A DNA stretch of 64,000 nt, taken from Methylophilus rhizosphaerae. Lineage in GTDB: Bacteria > Pseudomonadota > Gammaproteobacteria > Burkholderiales > Methylophilaceae. Position numbers and translations under genes: made by a program. The stretch covers positions 62,001 through 126,000 of the forward strand of contig NZ_FNFX01000003.1 in NCBI RefSeq assembly GCF_900100975.1, in the 5' to 3' direction. Of this stretch, positions 35,918 to 45,213 are shown in pieces. The notes beneath the pieces are model-generated. The model searched no databases, was not told the DNA's origin, and saw only the letters and a list, made by a program, of their open reading frames with translations. The first letter of the stretch is position 1, and each line of letters begins with the position of its first letter.

Positions 35918-37084
35918 TCAGTCGTCCGGCAGCTGAATCATCTGTGAAGGATGGCTGCTCAGGTAGGTTTCACTGTGCAAATAGCTTCTTTTGGTATAGC
36001 GCAACCCAACGGCAATTGCCGCACTGACCGGTAATGCCAGCAGCACGCCGGTGAAGCCGAACAATTGCCCGCCAGCCAGCAAGGCCAGGATCACCAGTAC
36101 CGGATGCAGGCCGATACGGTCACCGACCAGAATAGGCGTCAGGAAAAAACTTTCCACAAACTGGCCGACGCCAAACACCAGCAGCACCGGAATCACTTCG
36201 GTGAAAGAAGCGAACTGCAGGAAGGCCAGCATGATCGCTAATATAAACGCCAGCGAAAATCCCAGGTAGGGCACGAAACTGAGCAAACCGGCAATCATGC
36301 CGACCGACAGCGCCATATCCAGTCCCACCAGCCATAAACCCACACTGTAGAACACGCATAGCGAAAGCATGACGGATAACTGGCCGCGCAGAAATTCTGC
36401 CACCACGCTATCAATGTCTTTGCAGACGGTTTTTACCTGGCCTATCCAGTCGCGCGGAATCAGTTCGCCGATTTTGGTCATCATATCGTCCCAGTCGCGC
36501 AAAAAATAAAACAACACCACAGGCAACAGCAGGATATTGGCCAGCATGCCGATCAGGCTCAACCCTTTCTGGCCAGCGCTCAGCAACATGCTGCCCAGAA
36601 AACTGCTGGCTGTTTGCCAGTGTTCGCTGAACAGTTTCTGCATATCCGCATGATTGACATTGAGGCGGATGTTAAACCGCTGTAATAACCACGGCTCCAC
36701 TTGCTGGTGGAATTGGTCGACCAGTGCCGGTAAACGTTGCACGATTAGCATGGATTGCTGCTGCAATAGCGGGATAATCACCAGCATCAACCCGGTCAGC
36801 ACCAGGATGACGCCTGCCATCACCAGCAAGGTGGCCAGGGTGCGGCCAATTTGCCAGTGACGGTAGCCTGCCTCACTCAAACGGTCCACCAGCGGATCCA
36901 GCATGTAAGCAATCACGGCAGCAGCCAGGAACGGCGATAGTACCGGGTTCAGCAGGTAAAACAGGTAGATGAACAGCGCTGCCAGTATCCACCAGCGATT
37001 GTCGCTGACAAACCGGGTGACGCTGGATGATTGAGGCTGGTGGTTTTCTGGCATAGGCGTAGACGCATCCATCGAATCCGGCAT
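35918..37084 (-). CDS. AI-2E/PerM-family membrane permease
   Basis: The product of about 388 residues has the PerM layout: two N-terminal helices (WWILAALFIYLFYLLNPVLSPFLAAAV region), a long soluble loop, and a group of C-terminal helices with the conserved VESFFLTPILVGDRIGLHPV segment. The start is uncertain (ATG at 37084 or 37072; a TTG at 37099 is less likely). Transported substrate unknown; despite the family name, AI-2 export is not shown for most members. Upstream of hda and divergent from purM. Confidence 0.85.
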   Translation of the reverse strand: MPDSMDASTPMPENHQPQSSSVTRFVSDNRWWILAALFIYLFYLLNPVLSPFLAAAVIAYMLDPLVDRLSEAGYRHWQIGRTLATLLVMAGVILVLTGLMLVIIPLLQQQSMLIVQRLPALVDQFHQQVEPWLLQRFNIRLNVNHADMQKLFSEHWQTASSFLGSMLLSAGQKGLSLIGMLANILLLPVVLFYFLRDWDDMMTKIGELIPRDWIGQVKTVCKDIDSVVAEFLRGQLSVMLSLCVFYSVGLWLVGLDMALSVGMIAGLLSFVPYLGFSLAFILAIMLAFLQFASFTEVIPVLLVFGVGQFVESFFLTPILVGDRIGLHPVLVILALLAGGQLFGFTGVLLALPVSAAIAVGLRYTKRSYLHSETYLSSHPSQMIQLPDD

Positions 37085-37224
37085 AGGTCGAACTGACAAG
37101 ATGCGTTAAAATAATGATTATTTTAAAATTATACTGAATTTCATCGTTGTAACACGGTTTGTTGCAACATCTATGAATGTGCAGTGGATTAACTGTTAAT
37201 CGTATTGAAAGAAACGAGAGTATC

Positions 37225-38271
37225 TTGACGACTTCTTCTGATAAAACTTCTGTCACCTATCGTGATGCCGGCGTGGATATCGAGGCTGGTGATGCACTGG
37301 TTGAGCAGATCAAGCCATTTGCCAAGCGCACCATGCGTCCTGAAGTGATGGGCGGCATCGGCGGCTTTGGTTCATTGTTTGCCATGCCTAAAAAATTCAA
37401 GGAGCCTGTCCTGGTTTCCGGTACTGATGGCGTGGGCACCAAACTCAAACTGGCGTTTCAGTTGAACAAGCATGACACGGTAGGCATAGACCTGGTGGCC
37501 ATGAGCGTCAATGACATCCTGGTGCAGGGTGCGGAGCCACTGTTTTTCCTGGATTATTTTGCCTGTGGCAAGCTGGAAGTCGGTACTGCCGCCGCAGTGA
37601 TTAAAGGTATTGCCCAAGGTTGTGAAGAATCCGGCTGTGCGCTGGTCGGGGGTGAGACGGCTGAAATGCCTGGCATGTATCCGGCAGGTGAATATGACCT
37701 GGCCGGGTTTGCGGTCGGTTGTGTCGATAAAGCCAGTATTATTGATGGCAAGAGCATCAAGGCTGGCGATGTGATGCTGGGTCTGGCTTCCAGCGGTGCG
37801 CACTCCAATGGTTATTCATTGATCCGCAAATTGATTGATAAATCCGGCATTGATATGGAGTCCGATTTCCATGGCCGCAAGTTCAAAGACGTAGTGATGG
37901 CGCCGACCAAACTGTATGTGAAATCCATCCTCAAATTGCTGGAAACCTTGCCGGTCAAAGGCATGGCGCATATCACGGGCGGCGGTATCACCGAGAATAT
38001 TCCACGCGTGTTACCGGCAGGCCTGACCGCAGAAGTACAGAAATCCAGCTGGACCTTGCCACCGTTGTTCCAGTGGTTGCAGGCACAGGGCAATATAGCG
38101 CCACTGGAAATGTACCGTACCTTCAACTGTGGTATCGGTATGGTGGTGATCGTGGCCGCCGAACATGCCGAACAGGCGCAGGCGATATTGGCTTCTGCTG
38201 GCGAAACGGTGTACCGCATTGGCCATATTCGTGCACAACAGGCCGGTGAAGCGCCGACCGTGGTGATGTAA
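37225..38271 (+). CDS. purM: Phosphoribosylformylglycinamidine cyclo-ligase
   Basis: I start at a TTG at 37225, which has a GAGAG site 4-9 bases before it and gives 348 residues, the family length; the in-frame ATG at 37177 has no ribosome site. PurM motifs are clear: [19 protein letters not shown] at the start, [39 protein letters not shown] and [16 protein letters not shown]. It closes the imidazole ring to AIR in purine synthesis. purN, often downstream, is absent; two DUF3108 genes follow at once. Confidence 0.95.
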   Translation: MTTSSDKTSVTYRDAGVDIEAGDALVEQIKPFAKRTMRPEVMGGIGGFGSLFAMPKKFKEPVLVSGTDGVGTKLKLAFQLNKHDTVGIDLVAMSVNDILVQGAEPLFFLDYFACGKLEVGTAAAVIKGIAQGCEESGCALVGGETAEMPGMYPAGEYDLAGFAVGCVDKASIIDGKSIKAGDVMLGLASSGAHSNGYSLIRKLIDKSGIDMESDFHGRKFKDVVMAPTKLYVKSILKLLETLPVKGMAHITGGGITENIPRVLPAGLTAEVQKSSWTLPPLFQWLQAQGNIAPLEMYRTFNCGIGMVVIVAAEHAEQAQAILASAGETVYRIGHIRAQQAGEAPTVVM

Positions 38272-38273
38272 TA

Positions 38274-38963
38274 ATGCTACGTCACCCTTTTGTGGCAAGC
38301 TGCCTGGCCGTTCTGCTGTTAGTGGCAGCGTCCGTCTCGCTGGCAGCGCCCAGGCAGCTCTCCGTGGAGTATGAGCTGTTACAGCAGGGTATTTCCATCG
38401 GCAGTGTCAAAGACCAGCTGACCGTGACCGGCAACAAATACCAGATTGATTCACTGGCGGAAGGTAAAGGCATCTATAAGCTTATGGGTGAGCGCACACT
38501 TTCCAGCCAGGGTGATATCAGCGGCAATACTTTGCGCCCCCTGCACTTTGAATCGCGGCAATCCAGGCATCCTGATAAAGCGCTGGTCAGTGACTTTGAC
38601 TGGGCGAAAAAAGCCCTCGCAATGCAGGTGAAAGGCCGGCAACAGACCGAGAAACTGGCAAAGGGGACCCAGGACCTGCTGAGTATTATGTATTGCTGGA
38701 TGTGGCAAGCACCTAAAGCCAAGCAGATCAAACTGGACGTGGCGAACGGTAAGAAAGTGTCATCGCACGCGTTTATCGTGACCGAAGAGGATGCGCCGCT
38801 GGAAACGGCAGCCGGCAGCTTTAAAGTGATTAAACTGGCGGACAGTGAAGGTGAAAAAATACTGTACCTGGCCAAGGAGAAAGGTTACTTGCCAGTCAAG
38901 CTGGTGGTGCTTGATGATGGCAAACGTATGGAACAGGTGATCACCCGCATCACTGGCCAGTAA
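38274..38963 (+). CDS. DUF3108 secreted protein (first of two)
   Basis: The 229-residue product has a signal peptide (CLAVLLLVAASVSLAAP) and a DUF3108 domain, a beta-rich fold of unknown function, here with YELLQQGISIGSVKDQL and DWAKKALAMQVKG. Its start is 2 bases after the purM stop. The next gene encodes a related domain, so the pair probably arose by duplication. Confidence 0.8.
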   Translation: MLRHPFVASCLAVLLLVAASVSLAAPRQLSVEYELLQQGISIGSVKDQLTVTGNKYQIDSLAEGKGIYKLMGERTLSSQGDISGNTLRPLHFESRQSRHPDKALVSDFDWAKKALAMQVKGRQQTEKLAKGTQDLLSIMYCWMWQAPKAKQIKLDVANGKKVSSHAFIVTEEDAPLETAAGSFKVIKLADSEGEKILYLAKEKGYLPVKLVVLDDGKRMEQVITRITGQ

Positions 38964-38988
38964 CGGGTTTTCAACATCGGAAGCGCGC

Positions 38989-40065
38989 GTGATTAATAGA
39001 CAAAGCCTGCGACACTGGGTACGAACACGCATTTCCTGGCAACTGGCTTTGGCATTATGTATTTCATTGCTGGTGCATCTTTTTTTGCTGGAAGAGGCTG
39101 CCTGGCAAAGCTGGTTTTCCGACGATGTGCCAACGCCTACCTTACTGCAAGCGCAGCTGGAAGTTCCACCGCCCAAACCGGTGCAGGCTGCCGCTGTGCA
39201 TGCCGCCGTACCAAGAAAGTTACCTGCGGCAAAACCAAGAAAAGTACTGCCTGCACCAGTATCTGACAGCCTTCCACAGCCACTAAAAGAACCATCGCCA
39301 GTCGCGGCAGAGCCTGTTGAAGCATCCTCGGTAGAAGAGACAGACGCCATCCGGCAGGCAGAAATTGAGGCCTGGCATGCCACGGATCACACCGGTATTG
39401 CAGAGCCGGAAGAAAGCCTGCCGCCGCCATATCAACGTGTCAGTACGGATTTTTCTGTCTATGTGAATGGTGAGGAAAGGCCGGCTGGCAGTGCAAAGAT
39501 AGAGTATGTGCAGGAAGCGGAAGGGCAATATGCGCTGCGCTGGATTGTTGAAGGCCGTGGCTTGCTGAAATTGCTGTATCCCACACTGGAACAACAAAGC
39601 CATGGCGATATTGACCAGCATGGGTTGAAACCGCGCACTTATCGATATGCATTTGGTGACAGGGCGAGCAAAATATACGAGGCTTCCTTTGACTGGGAAA
39701 CCAATTTCATTACCCTGAAAACAGCCAAAGGCGAGCAACGGCAGAATTTGCCGCGTGATACGCAGGATATCCTCAGCTTCATGTACCAGTTTATGTTTGT
39801 GCCACCCTTGCAGGAGATGCATGTCTCGCTGACCAATGGCCGTCGCCTGGGGGCATACCAGTACGAGTTTGAGGGCGAAGATACCCTGGTCATTGCCGAC
39901 CAAGCCATGCAAGCCGTGCATATTGCCCACACGCGTGGGGAAAGTGACGAGAAAATAGAATTATGGCTGGCGAAGGATTACCGGTATGTGCCGGTCAAGA
40001 TCAGGAAACTGGAGAAAAACGGCATGGTGATTGAGCAAGTTGCCACGCGGTTGGCCACTGAATAA
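38989..40065 (+). CDS. DUF3108 protein with membrane anchor and proline-rich linker
   Basis: The 358-residue product starts at a GTG. It has one N-terminal membrane helix (ISWQLALALCISLLVHLFLL), a periplasmic linker rich in proline, alanine and lysine (residues ~45-115) as in TonB/TolA-type proteins, and a C-terminal DUF3108 domain (VDFSVYVNGEERPAGSAKIEYV type strands; LPRDTQDILSFMYQFMFVP). The same DTQDxLSxMY pattern occurs in the preceding gene. It may span part of the periplasm; function unknown. Confidence 0.8.
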   Translation: MINRQSLRHWVRTRISWQLALALCISLLVHLFLLEEAAWQSWFSDDVPTPTLLQAQLEVPPPKPVQAAAVHAAVPRKLPAAKPRKVLPAPVSDSLPQPLKEPSPVAAEPVEASSVEETDAIRQAEIEAWHATDHTGIAEPEESLPPPYQRVSTDFSVYVNGEERPAGSAKIEYVQEAEGQYALRWIVEGRGLLKLLYPTLEQQSHGDIDQHGLKPRTYRYAFGDRASKIYEASFDWETNFITLKTAKGEQRQNLPRDTQDILSFMYQFMFVPPLQEMHVSLTNGRRLGAYQYEFEGEDTLVIADQAMQAVHIAHTRGESDEKIELWLAKDYRYVPVKIRKLEKNGMVIEQVATRLATE

Positions 40066-40087
40066 TGCAACACTTTGAAAGATATTA

Positions 40088-41368
40088 ATGAATCAAGCAC
40101 TCATGCGCCAGACGGCGACTTTATTAAGCGACCTGCTGAAATTTGAAAGCCCGGCCGATGCCAGGCTCAGCGAATTCTTCCGTCAGCATCGCGAGCTGGG
40201 TACCAAAGACCGCGCCTGGATCGCCGAAACCGCCTATGGTGTGTTGCGTCGCTACCGTTACCTGCGCGAACTGACGATTACAGAGTCGGGTGAACATGAA
40301 GACACGCGCAAACTGATTCTTGCCTGGCTGATTAAGGTGGAAGGCAAAAGCATACGCGACCTTGAAGAGATGCTGGATGAACGCCAGAAAGAATGGGCCG
40401 TACAGATCAAAAGCAGAAATAGCGAAGGTTTTGCATCCGCTGTTTTGGCCGATGTACGTGATTGGTTCTGGCACAAACTGGTCGCGCAATATGGCGAAGC
40501 CGAAGCCATGACCATTTGCCGCAGCATGTTTGAGCAGGCCAGCCTGGATTTGCGCGTCAACACTATCAAAGCCAACCGCGAAGAAGTGCTGTCACGCATG
40601 CTGGGCGAAAACACCGTTAAAGATAATGTGATCGCGCCTACGCCTTATTCCCCTATCGGCATTCGTATGGGCGCGCGGTTGAATATCAGCAAACACATCC
40701 TGTTTACCGAAGGCAAAATTGAAGTACAGGACGAAGGCAGCCAGTTACTCAGTTACCTGGTGGCGCCAAAACGCGGGCAAATGGTGGCCGATTTATGCGC
40801 TGGTGCGGGTGGCAAAACACTGGCACTCGGCGCACTGATGAAAAGCACCGGTCGTCTGTATGCGTTTGATGTGTCTGAAAAGCGCCTCAATAATCTGGGC
40901 CAACGCCTGAAACGCAGCGGCTTATCAAATCTGCAAGCGCAGGTCATCAACAACGAAAACGACTTGAAGCTCAAACGCCTGAATGGCAAATTTGACCGTG
41001 TGCTGGTAGATGCGCCGTGTAGCGGCCTGGGTACTTTGCGCCGCAACCCGGATCTTAAATGGCGCCAGGCGGAAGAAGATGTCGCTGAGTTGAATATCAA
41101 GCAAACCAATATCCTGGCGCGGGCGGCCAAACTCTGTAAAGCGGGTGGCCGCGTGGTATATGCGACCTGCAGCCTGTTGCGTGACGAAAACGAAGCCATT
41201 GCCGAGGCCTTCTTGCAAGCGCATCCCGACTTCAAGTTAATTCCTGCTAATGAAGTATTGGCACAACAGAATATTGCGCTGGATACCGGGGAGTATCTGA
41301 AGCTATTGCCACATTTGCATGGTACGGATGGTTTTTTTGCAGCAGTATTTGAGAAAACTGCCAAATAG
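40088..41368 (+). CDS. RsmB/NOP-family RNA cytosine-5 methyltransferase
   Basis: The 426-residue product has a helical N-terminal NusB-like region, a PUA-like part and a SAM domain with DLCAGAGGKTLALGALM (motif I), VDAPCSGLGTLRRNP (motif IV) and VYATCSLLRDENE (motif VI). Both the PCSG and TCS cysteines needed for catalysis and release are present. It is likely to methylate 16S rRNA as RsmB does, but the exact position is not certain from sequence. Confidence 0.87.
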   Translation: MNQALMRQTATLLSDLLKFESPADARLSEFFRQHRELGTKDRAWIAETAYGVLRRYRYLRELTITESGEHEDTRKLILAWLIKVEGKSIRDLEEMLDERQKEWAVQIKSRNSEGFASAVLADVRDWFWHKLVAQYGEAEAMTICRSMFEQASLDLRVNTIKANREEVLSRMLGENTVKDNVIAPTPYSPIGIRMGARLNISKHILFTEGKIEVQDEGSQLLSYLVAPKRGQMVADLCAGAGGKTLALGALMKSTGRLYAFDVSEKRLNNLGQRLKRSGLSNLQAQVINNENDLKLKRLNGKFDRVLVDAPCSGLGTLRRNPDLKWRQAEEDVAELNIKQTNILARAAKLCKAGGRVVYATCSLLRDENEAIAEAFLQAHPDFKLIPANEVLAQQNIALDTGEYLKLLPHLHGTDGFFAAVFEKTAK

Positions 41369-41438
41369 TTAGGAGCATATTGACTGGAAGGTGACCTGGC
41401 TTGCCGTTATTTTCCAACACCATTTCCAGGGCCGCTTT

Positions 41439-42668
41439 ATGAGAAAACTTGGTTTAAACGGACAGATATTGTTGGCTGCGGTAGGCGCCGTCGCGCTGGG
41501 TCTATTTGCTCATGGCAAACAGGCCGACGGTGCGCTCTATGCCGCCAATCTTGTTGGCACACTATTTATCGACCTGCTGAAAATGGTGATGATCCCGCTG
41601 GTATTTTGTGCGATTGTCACTGGCATTGCCAATCTGCGCCAGCATCGCCAGGTCAACCTGGTATGGAAAACCACATTACTGTTTTTTGCGACCACCACCC
41701 TGATCGCGATTGTGATTGGCCTGGGTGCCAGCCATATTTTCAAACCTGGTGCCGGGCTGCATCTGGCGATGTTTGCCGATGCCATGCAGCAGTTCGAGGC
41801 CAGGCAATTGACGCTGGCGGAATTTTTTACCCAGTTCCTGCACGGCATTTTCATGAATCCGTTCAAGGCACTGGCTGAAGGCAATATTATTGCGATTGTG
41901 GCGTTTGCGCTGGTGCTGGGCATTGCGTTGGTGACGGCGTCCGAGCGCTATCCACATTTACTGGACTTATTTGAGGAAGGTATGGCGGTCAGCATGCAGG
42001 TCATCGGCTGGATCATGCGACTGGCACCGTTCGGGATTGCCGCCTTGCTGTTTAAACTGGTGGCGACGCAGGATGTGGGGATTTTCACCACGCTGACCAA
42101 ATTCATGCTGCTAGTGACAGGCACTACCTTGTTGCATGGACTGGTCGTTTTGCCAGGCTTGCTGTACCTGATTACCGGAAAGAATCCCTTATGGTTTCTG
42201 AAACAGGCGCGTGAGTCTTTATTCACGGCCTTTGCTACCAGTTCGAGTAACGCGACCATGCCGGTAACCATGCGTTGTGCCACACAAAACATGAACGTAA
42301 AGCCGGAAATTGCAGGTTTTGTGGTGCCGCTTGGTGCGACGGTGAATATGGATGGTACGGCTTTATATGAAGCGGCCGCGGCCTTGTTTGTGGCGCAACT
42401 GGCAGGCATAGACTTGTCACTGGGGCAACAACTGGTGGTGTGCCTGACCACCATGATTGCAGCGATGGGGGCGCCGGGGATTCCCAGTGCCGGCATGGTG
42501 ACCATGGTCATGGTGTTACAGAGTGTGGGATTGCCGGCGGAAGCGATTGCGATTCTGTTGCCGATAGACCGTTTGCTGGATACCGTACGTACTGCGGTCA
42601 ACGTGGAGGGAGATATGATAGGTAGCCTGGTGGTACAACATGTCACGGAAACCCGTGCTACGGGCTAA
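41439..42668 (+). CDS. Dicarboxylate/amino-acid:cation symporter (GltP/DctA family)
   Basis: From the ATG at 41439 the product is 409 residues and starts MRKLGLNGQILL, as family members do; a GTG at 41391 would add 16. It has about eight membrane helices, the serine-rich reentrant motif FATSSSNATMPVT near residue 270, and the cation site NMDGTALYEAAAALFVAQ. It takes up C4-dicarboxylates or acidic amino acids with protons or sodium. Followed 5 bases later by the GNAT gene. Confidence 0.9.
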   Translation: MRKLGLNGQILLAAVGAVALGLFAHGKQADGALYAANLVGTLFIDLLKMVMIPLVFCAIVTGIANLRQHRQVNLVWKTTLLFFATTTLIAIVIGLGASHIFKPGAGLHLAMFADAMQQFEARQLTLAEFFTQFLHGIFMNPFKALAEGNIIAIVAFALVLGIALVTASERYPHLLDLFEEGMAVSMQVIGWIMRLAPFGIAALLFKLVATQDVGIFTTLTKFMLLVTGTTLLHGLVVLPGLLYLITGKNPLWFLKQARESLFTAFATSSSNATMPVTMRCATQNMNVKPEIAGFVVPLGATVNMDGTALYEAAAALFVAQLAGIDLSLGQQLVVCLTTMIAAMGAPGIPSAGMVTMVMVLQSVGLPAEAIAILLPIDRLLDTVRTAVNVEGDMIGSLVVQHVTETRATG

Positions 42669-42673
42669 AGGCC

Positions 42674-43201
42674 ATGCTGGAACATCGTCTTGCCTGCTTG
42701 GCGGATAGCCCGCTCATTTGCGCACTGGTCAATGCAGCTTATCGCGGGGAAACCAGTCGTGCTGGCTGGACCACAGAAGCCGATTTATTGACCGGTGTGC
42801 GCACCAGTGAGCGCACCGTGCAAGCCCTCATCGCACGGGAAGATGCTTGCATTCTGCTCGGTGAAGAACCGGGGGGTGCTGTCGTGGCCTGTATCTGCCT
42901 GGAGCGACATCATACTGCGGAAAACGCGGTGCATCTGGGCATGATTGCGGTTTCACCGTTATTGCAGAATCGTGGGTATGGCAAGGCCATGATACTTGCG
43001 GCAGAGAAGCTGGCGCAGGGGCGGTGGCAGGCCAATTATGCAGAGATGCTGGTAATCAGCTTGCGACAGGAGTTGATCGCGTTTTACCAGCGGCTAGGTT
43101 ATTTGCTGACGGAACAGATACAGCCGTTTCCACAGCAGCCGGATATGTGGCAGCCGCAAGTGGAGAATATGCAGTTGATTACTTTGCGCAAGGCATTGTA
43201 A
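42674..43201 (+). CDS. GNAT-family N-acetyltransferase
   Basis: The 175-residue product has the GNAT fold: an N-terminal helix after CLADSPLICALVNAAY, the strand HLGMIAVSPLLQNRGYGKAMI with the acetyl-CoA loop (Q-N-R-G-Y-G), and a C-terminal EMLVISLRQELIAFYQRLGY block that is typical of the family. The substrate cannot be told. It is in a likely operon with the symporter. Confidence 0.88.
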   Translation: MLEHRLACLADSPLICALVNAAYRGETSRAGWTTEADLLTGVRTSERTVQALIAREDACILLGEEPGGAVVACICLERHHTAENAVHLGMIAVSPLLQNRGYGKAMILAAEKLAQGRWQANYAEMLVISLRQELIAFYQRLGYLLTEQIQPFPQQPDMWQPQVENMQLITLRKAL

Positions 43202-43354
43202 TGTTGTTGGGTATTTATCTATCCGACGGAAATCCTTTTCGCACTCTTGGCTAGTGCTTTTCTTTGGTTTGTCCAGATTACAAGTGCCATTGATTACTTT
43301 ACTGGGTTGATTAGAAATAGGATGTTACGAATTTCTTAGGTTGCTCATTATAGG

Positions 43355-43526
43355 AGAGGTGATCTTGACCATTCCTCCAAATCCGCGTAAATTCGGCAAC
43401 CTTATGAACAAGCAATCCTTCACCTCTATTGCAGTGATGAACCGAAAGGCATTGTGGCTGGTCGCCACATCGTGCCGCGGTTGCTGCTTGTCATAAACTT
43501 TTGCAACCGCGGGCTCTCCGCGGTTG
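43355..43526 (+). ncRNA. Candidate structured leader RNA upstream of the EamA gene
   Basis: The 370-base gap before the transporter gene has no frame but several perfect inverted repeats: AGAGGTGA (43355-43362) with TCACCTCT (43420-43427); a hairpin TGTGGC/GCCACA (43453-43469); and a three-part set in which GCAACCGCGG (43503-43512) can pair either with CCGCGGTTGC (43475-43484) or with CCGCGGTTG (43518-43526). Two exclusive pairings look like a switch. No T-run follows, and I do not recognise a known riboswitch class. Confidence 0.5.
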
Positions 43527-43571
43527 GTCTTGCTGTTCCTCCCTCGTTGAGTCCCTTGATCCAGGACTGAT

Positions 43572-44510
43572 ATGAAACAATCACCACATCCATACTACGG
43601 CGCCATACTGGTGCTGCTGTCCTCTATTGTCTTTTCGTCCAAGGCGATTATGGTCAAGCTGGCCTACGTCTATCACGTAGATGCTGCCAGCCTGATTACG
43701 TTGCGTATGGCTTTCGCACTCCCGTTTTTTGCTATGCTGGGCTGGTGGGCAACCCGCCAGGGATCACCTGCAACCCTCACGGCCAAAGACTGGGGATGGT
43801 TAGTGATACTGGCTGTCGTCGGGGGCTACGGTTCCATGTGGCTTAATTTTGAAGGATTACGTTTCGTGTCAGCCGGGCTGGAAAGAGTCATCCTGTTTCT
43901 TTACCCGACCCTAGTCGTGGTGATGAGCGCTGTGTTCCTCAAGCACCACATCACGCGTCGCGAATGGTTCGCCATGGTCATCAGCTATGCGGGCGTGGTG
44001 CTGGTGGTATGGCATGATATTGAGTTATCAGGACTGAATTCAGCGGATACGATGTATGGTGCGTGGCTGGTGTTATTAAGTGCGGTGGTTTACGCAGGTT
44101 ACCTGCTGGGTTGTGGGCAACTGATTCCCAAACTTGGTGCAACCCGCTTTACTGCATTCACCATGAGCCTGGCTGCATTTGCCAGTGCCTGCCAGTTTGG
44201 TGTCAGTGGTTCTTTTGCCGGGATTACGGCTTTGCCCAGCCAGGTCTATGCATTGGCATTGTTGATGGCGATAGTTGCCACGGTATTGCCCGCGATATTA
44301 ATGAATTTGGGCATACACCAGCTTGGCAGCAGGAAGGCGTCACTGATCAGCGCCATTGGCCCGGTCTCGACCATTATATTGGCGTATGTGTTTCTTGGTG
44401 AGCAACTGTCGTGGATACAGGGCGCAGGCACCGCGTTGGTGGTGGCAGGCGTGATTGCCGTGAGCCTGGACCGCACTCCGCAAGTGCGGGCAACGGATGC
44501 GGACGTTTGA
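43572..44510 (+). CDS. EamA-family (DMT) transporter
   Basis: The 312-residue product has ten membrane helices in two EamA repeats (first repeat about residues 8-140, second 158-295; the latter holds AILMNLGIHQLGSRKASLISAIGPVSTIILAY). Such proteins export amino acids or other small metabolites; substrate unknown. The start is preceded by AGGA. It stands alone behind the structured leader at 43355-43526, which suggests regulation by a metabolite. Confidence 0.88.
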   Translation: MKQSPHPYYGAILVLLSSIVFSSKAIMVKLAYVYHVDAASLITLRMAFALPFFAMLGWWATRQGSPATLTAKDWGWLVILAVVGGYGSMWLNFEGLRFVSAGLERVILFLYPTLVVVMSAVFLKHHITRREWFAMVISYAGVVLVVWHDIELSGLNSADTMYGAWLVLLSAVVYAGYLLGCGQLIPKLGATRFTAFTMSLAAFASACQFGVSGSFAGITALPSQVYALALLMAIVATVLPAILMNLGIHQLGSRKASLISAIGPVSTIILAYVFLGEQLSWIQGAGTALVVAGVIAVSLDRTPQVRATDADV

Positions 44511-44532
44511 CTGGCGATAAAAATGGCAGCGA

Positions 44533-45087
44533 TTATGAAGAAGAGAGGCGTTGCCAGTCAAAAAAAGGGCCGGGGTCGGTTTTACGCCCTGGTGCAATAT
44601 CCGAGTGACCGACAATGTGCCTGATCGGGTAACGCTGTTGCAATGCCTGGATCAGCGCTTGCAGGGTCAGATATTGTGCGTCGTTGAAGGCGCTTTCGTC
44701 ACAGCCTTCCAGCTCTATGCCGATGGAGAAGTCATTGCATCGCTCCCGTCCTTGCCATGAAGATACACCGGCATGCCAGGCACGCTGGTGACAGCTGGCA
44801 AACTGGATCAACTCGCCGTCACGCCGGATCAAAAAATGGGAGGATACTTTCAGGTGGGCAATCTCTGCATAGTAGGGGTGCTCTGCCGGGTCCAGCCGGT
44901 TGGTAAACAATTGCATGATGCCTTGGCCGCCGAACTGGTGCGGTGGCAGGCTGATGTTATGAATGACAATCATGTCGATATCGGTACCCTCCGGGCGCGC
45001 ATCCGTATTGGGCGAAAGGATTATCTGGCACGGGTGGGCCATACCGGCTGCGTCAATTTCAATGGGGGAAGGCAATCGTTGTGGCAT
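44533..45087 (-). CDS. ampD: 1,6-anhydro-N-acetylmuramyl-L-alanine amidase
   Basis: The 184-residue product is an amidase_2 domain of AmpD length: the first zinc histidine in MIVIHNISLPP, the HAGVSSWQGRERCNDFSIGIELEG core and the C-terminal HIVGHSDIAPGRKTDPG that gives the second histidine and the aspartate ligand. It frees the peptide from anhydro-MurNAc in the cytosol, upstream of AnmK. It lies close to the PilSR genes, an order seen in other Betaproteobacteria. Confidence 0.95.
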   Translation of the reverse strand: MPQRLPSPIEIDAAGMAHPCQIILSPNTDARPEGTDIDMIVIHNISLPPHQFGGQGIMQLFTNRLDPAEHPYYAEIAHLKVSSHFLIRRDGELIQFASCHQRAWHAGVSSWQGRERCNDFSIGIELEGCDESAFNDAQYLTLQALIQALQQRYPIRHIVGHSDIAPGRKTDPGPFFDWQRLSSS

Positions 45088-45213
45088 ATCAACATTGTAG
45101 GTGAATTTCCCTGAATTGCGTTATGATTCCGCCCGCAGAAGCGTGTTTGTGATGCCCATGCCGGTTTGGCGGAAACTGCATGGAAAACGGATATCCGCCG
45201 GACAGGAACAGTC

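Noticed and set aside
41948-42646. 232-codon minus-strand frame over the symporter gene
   Set aside because: Antisense shadow of a membrane protein gene; low-complexity Ser/Thr/Pro translation.
43475-43526. Intrinsic terminator or classical attenuator
   Set aside because: The hairpins are strong but no T-run follows, so only a structured leader is claimed.
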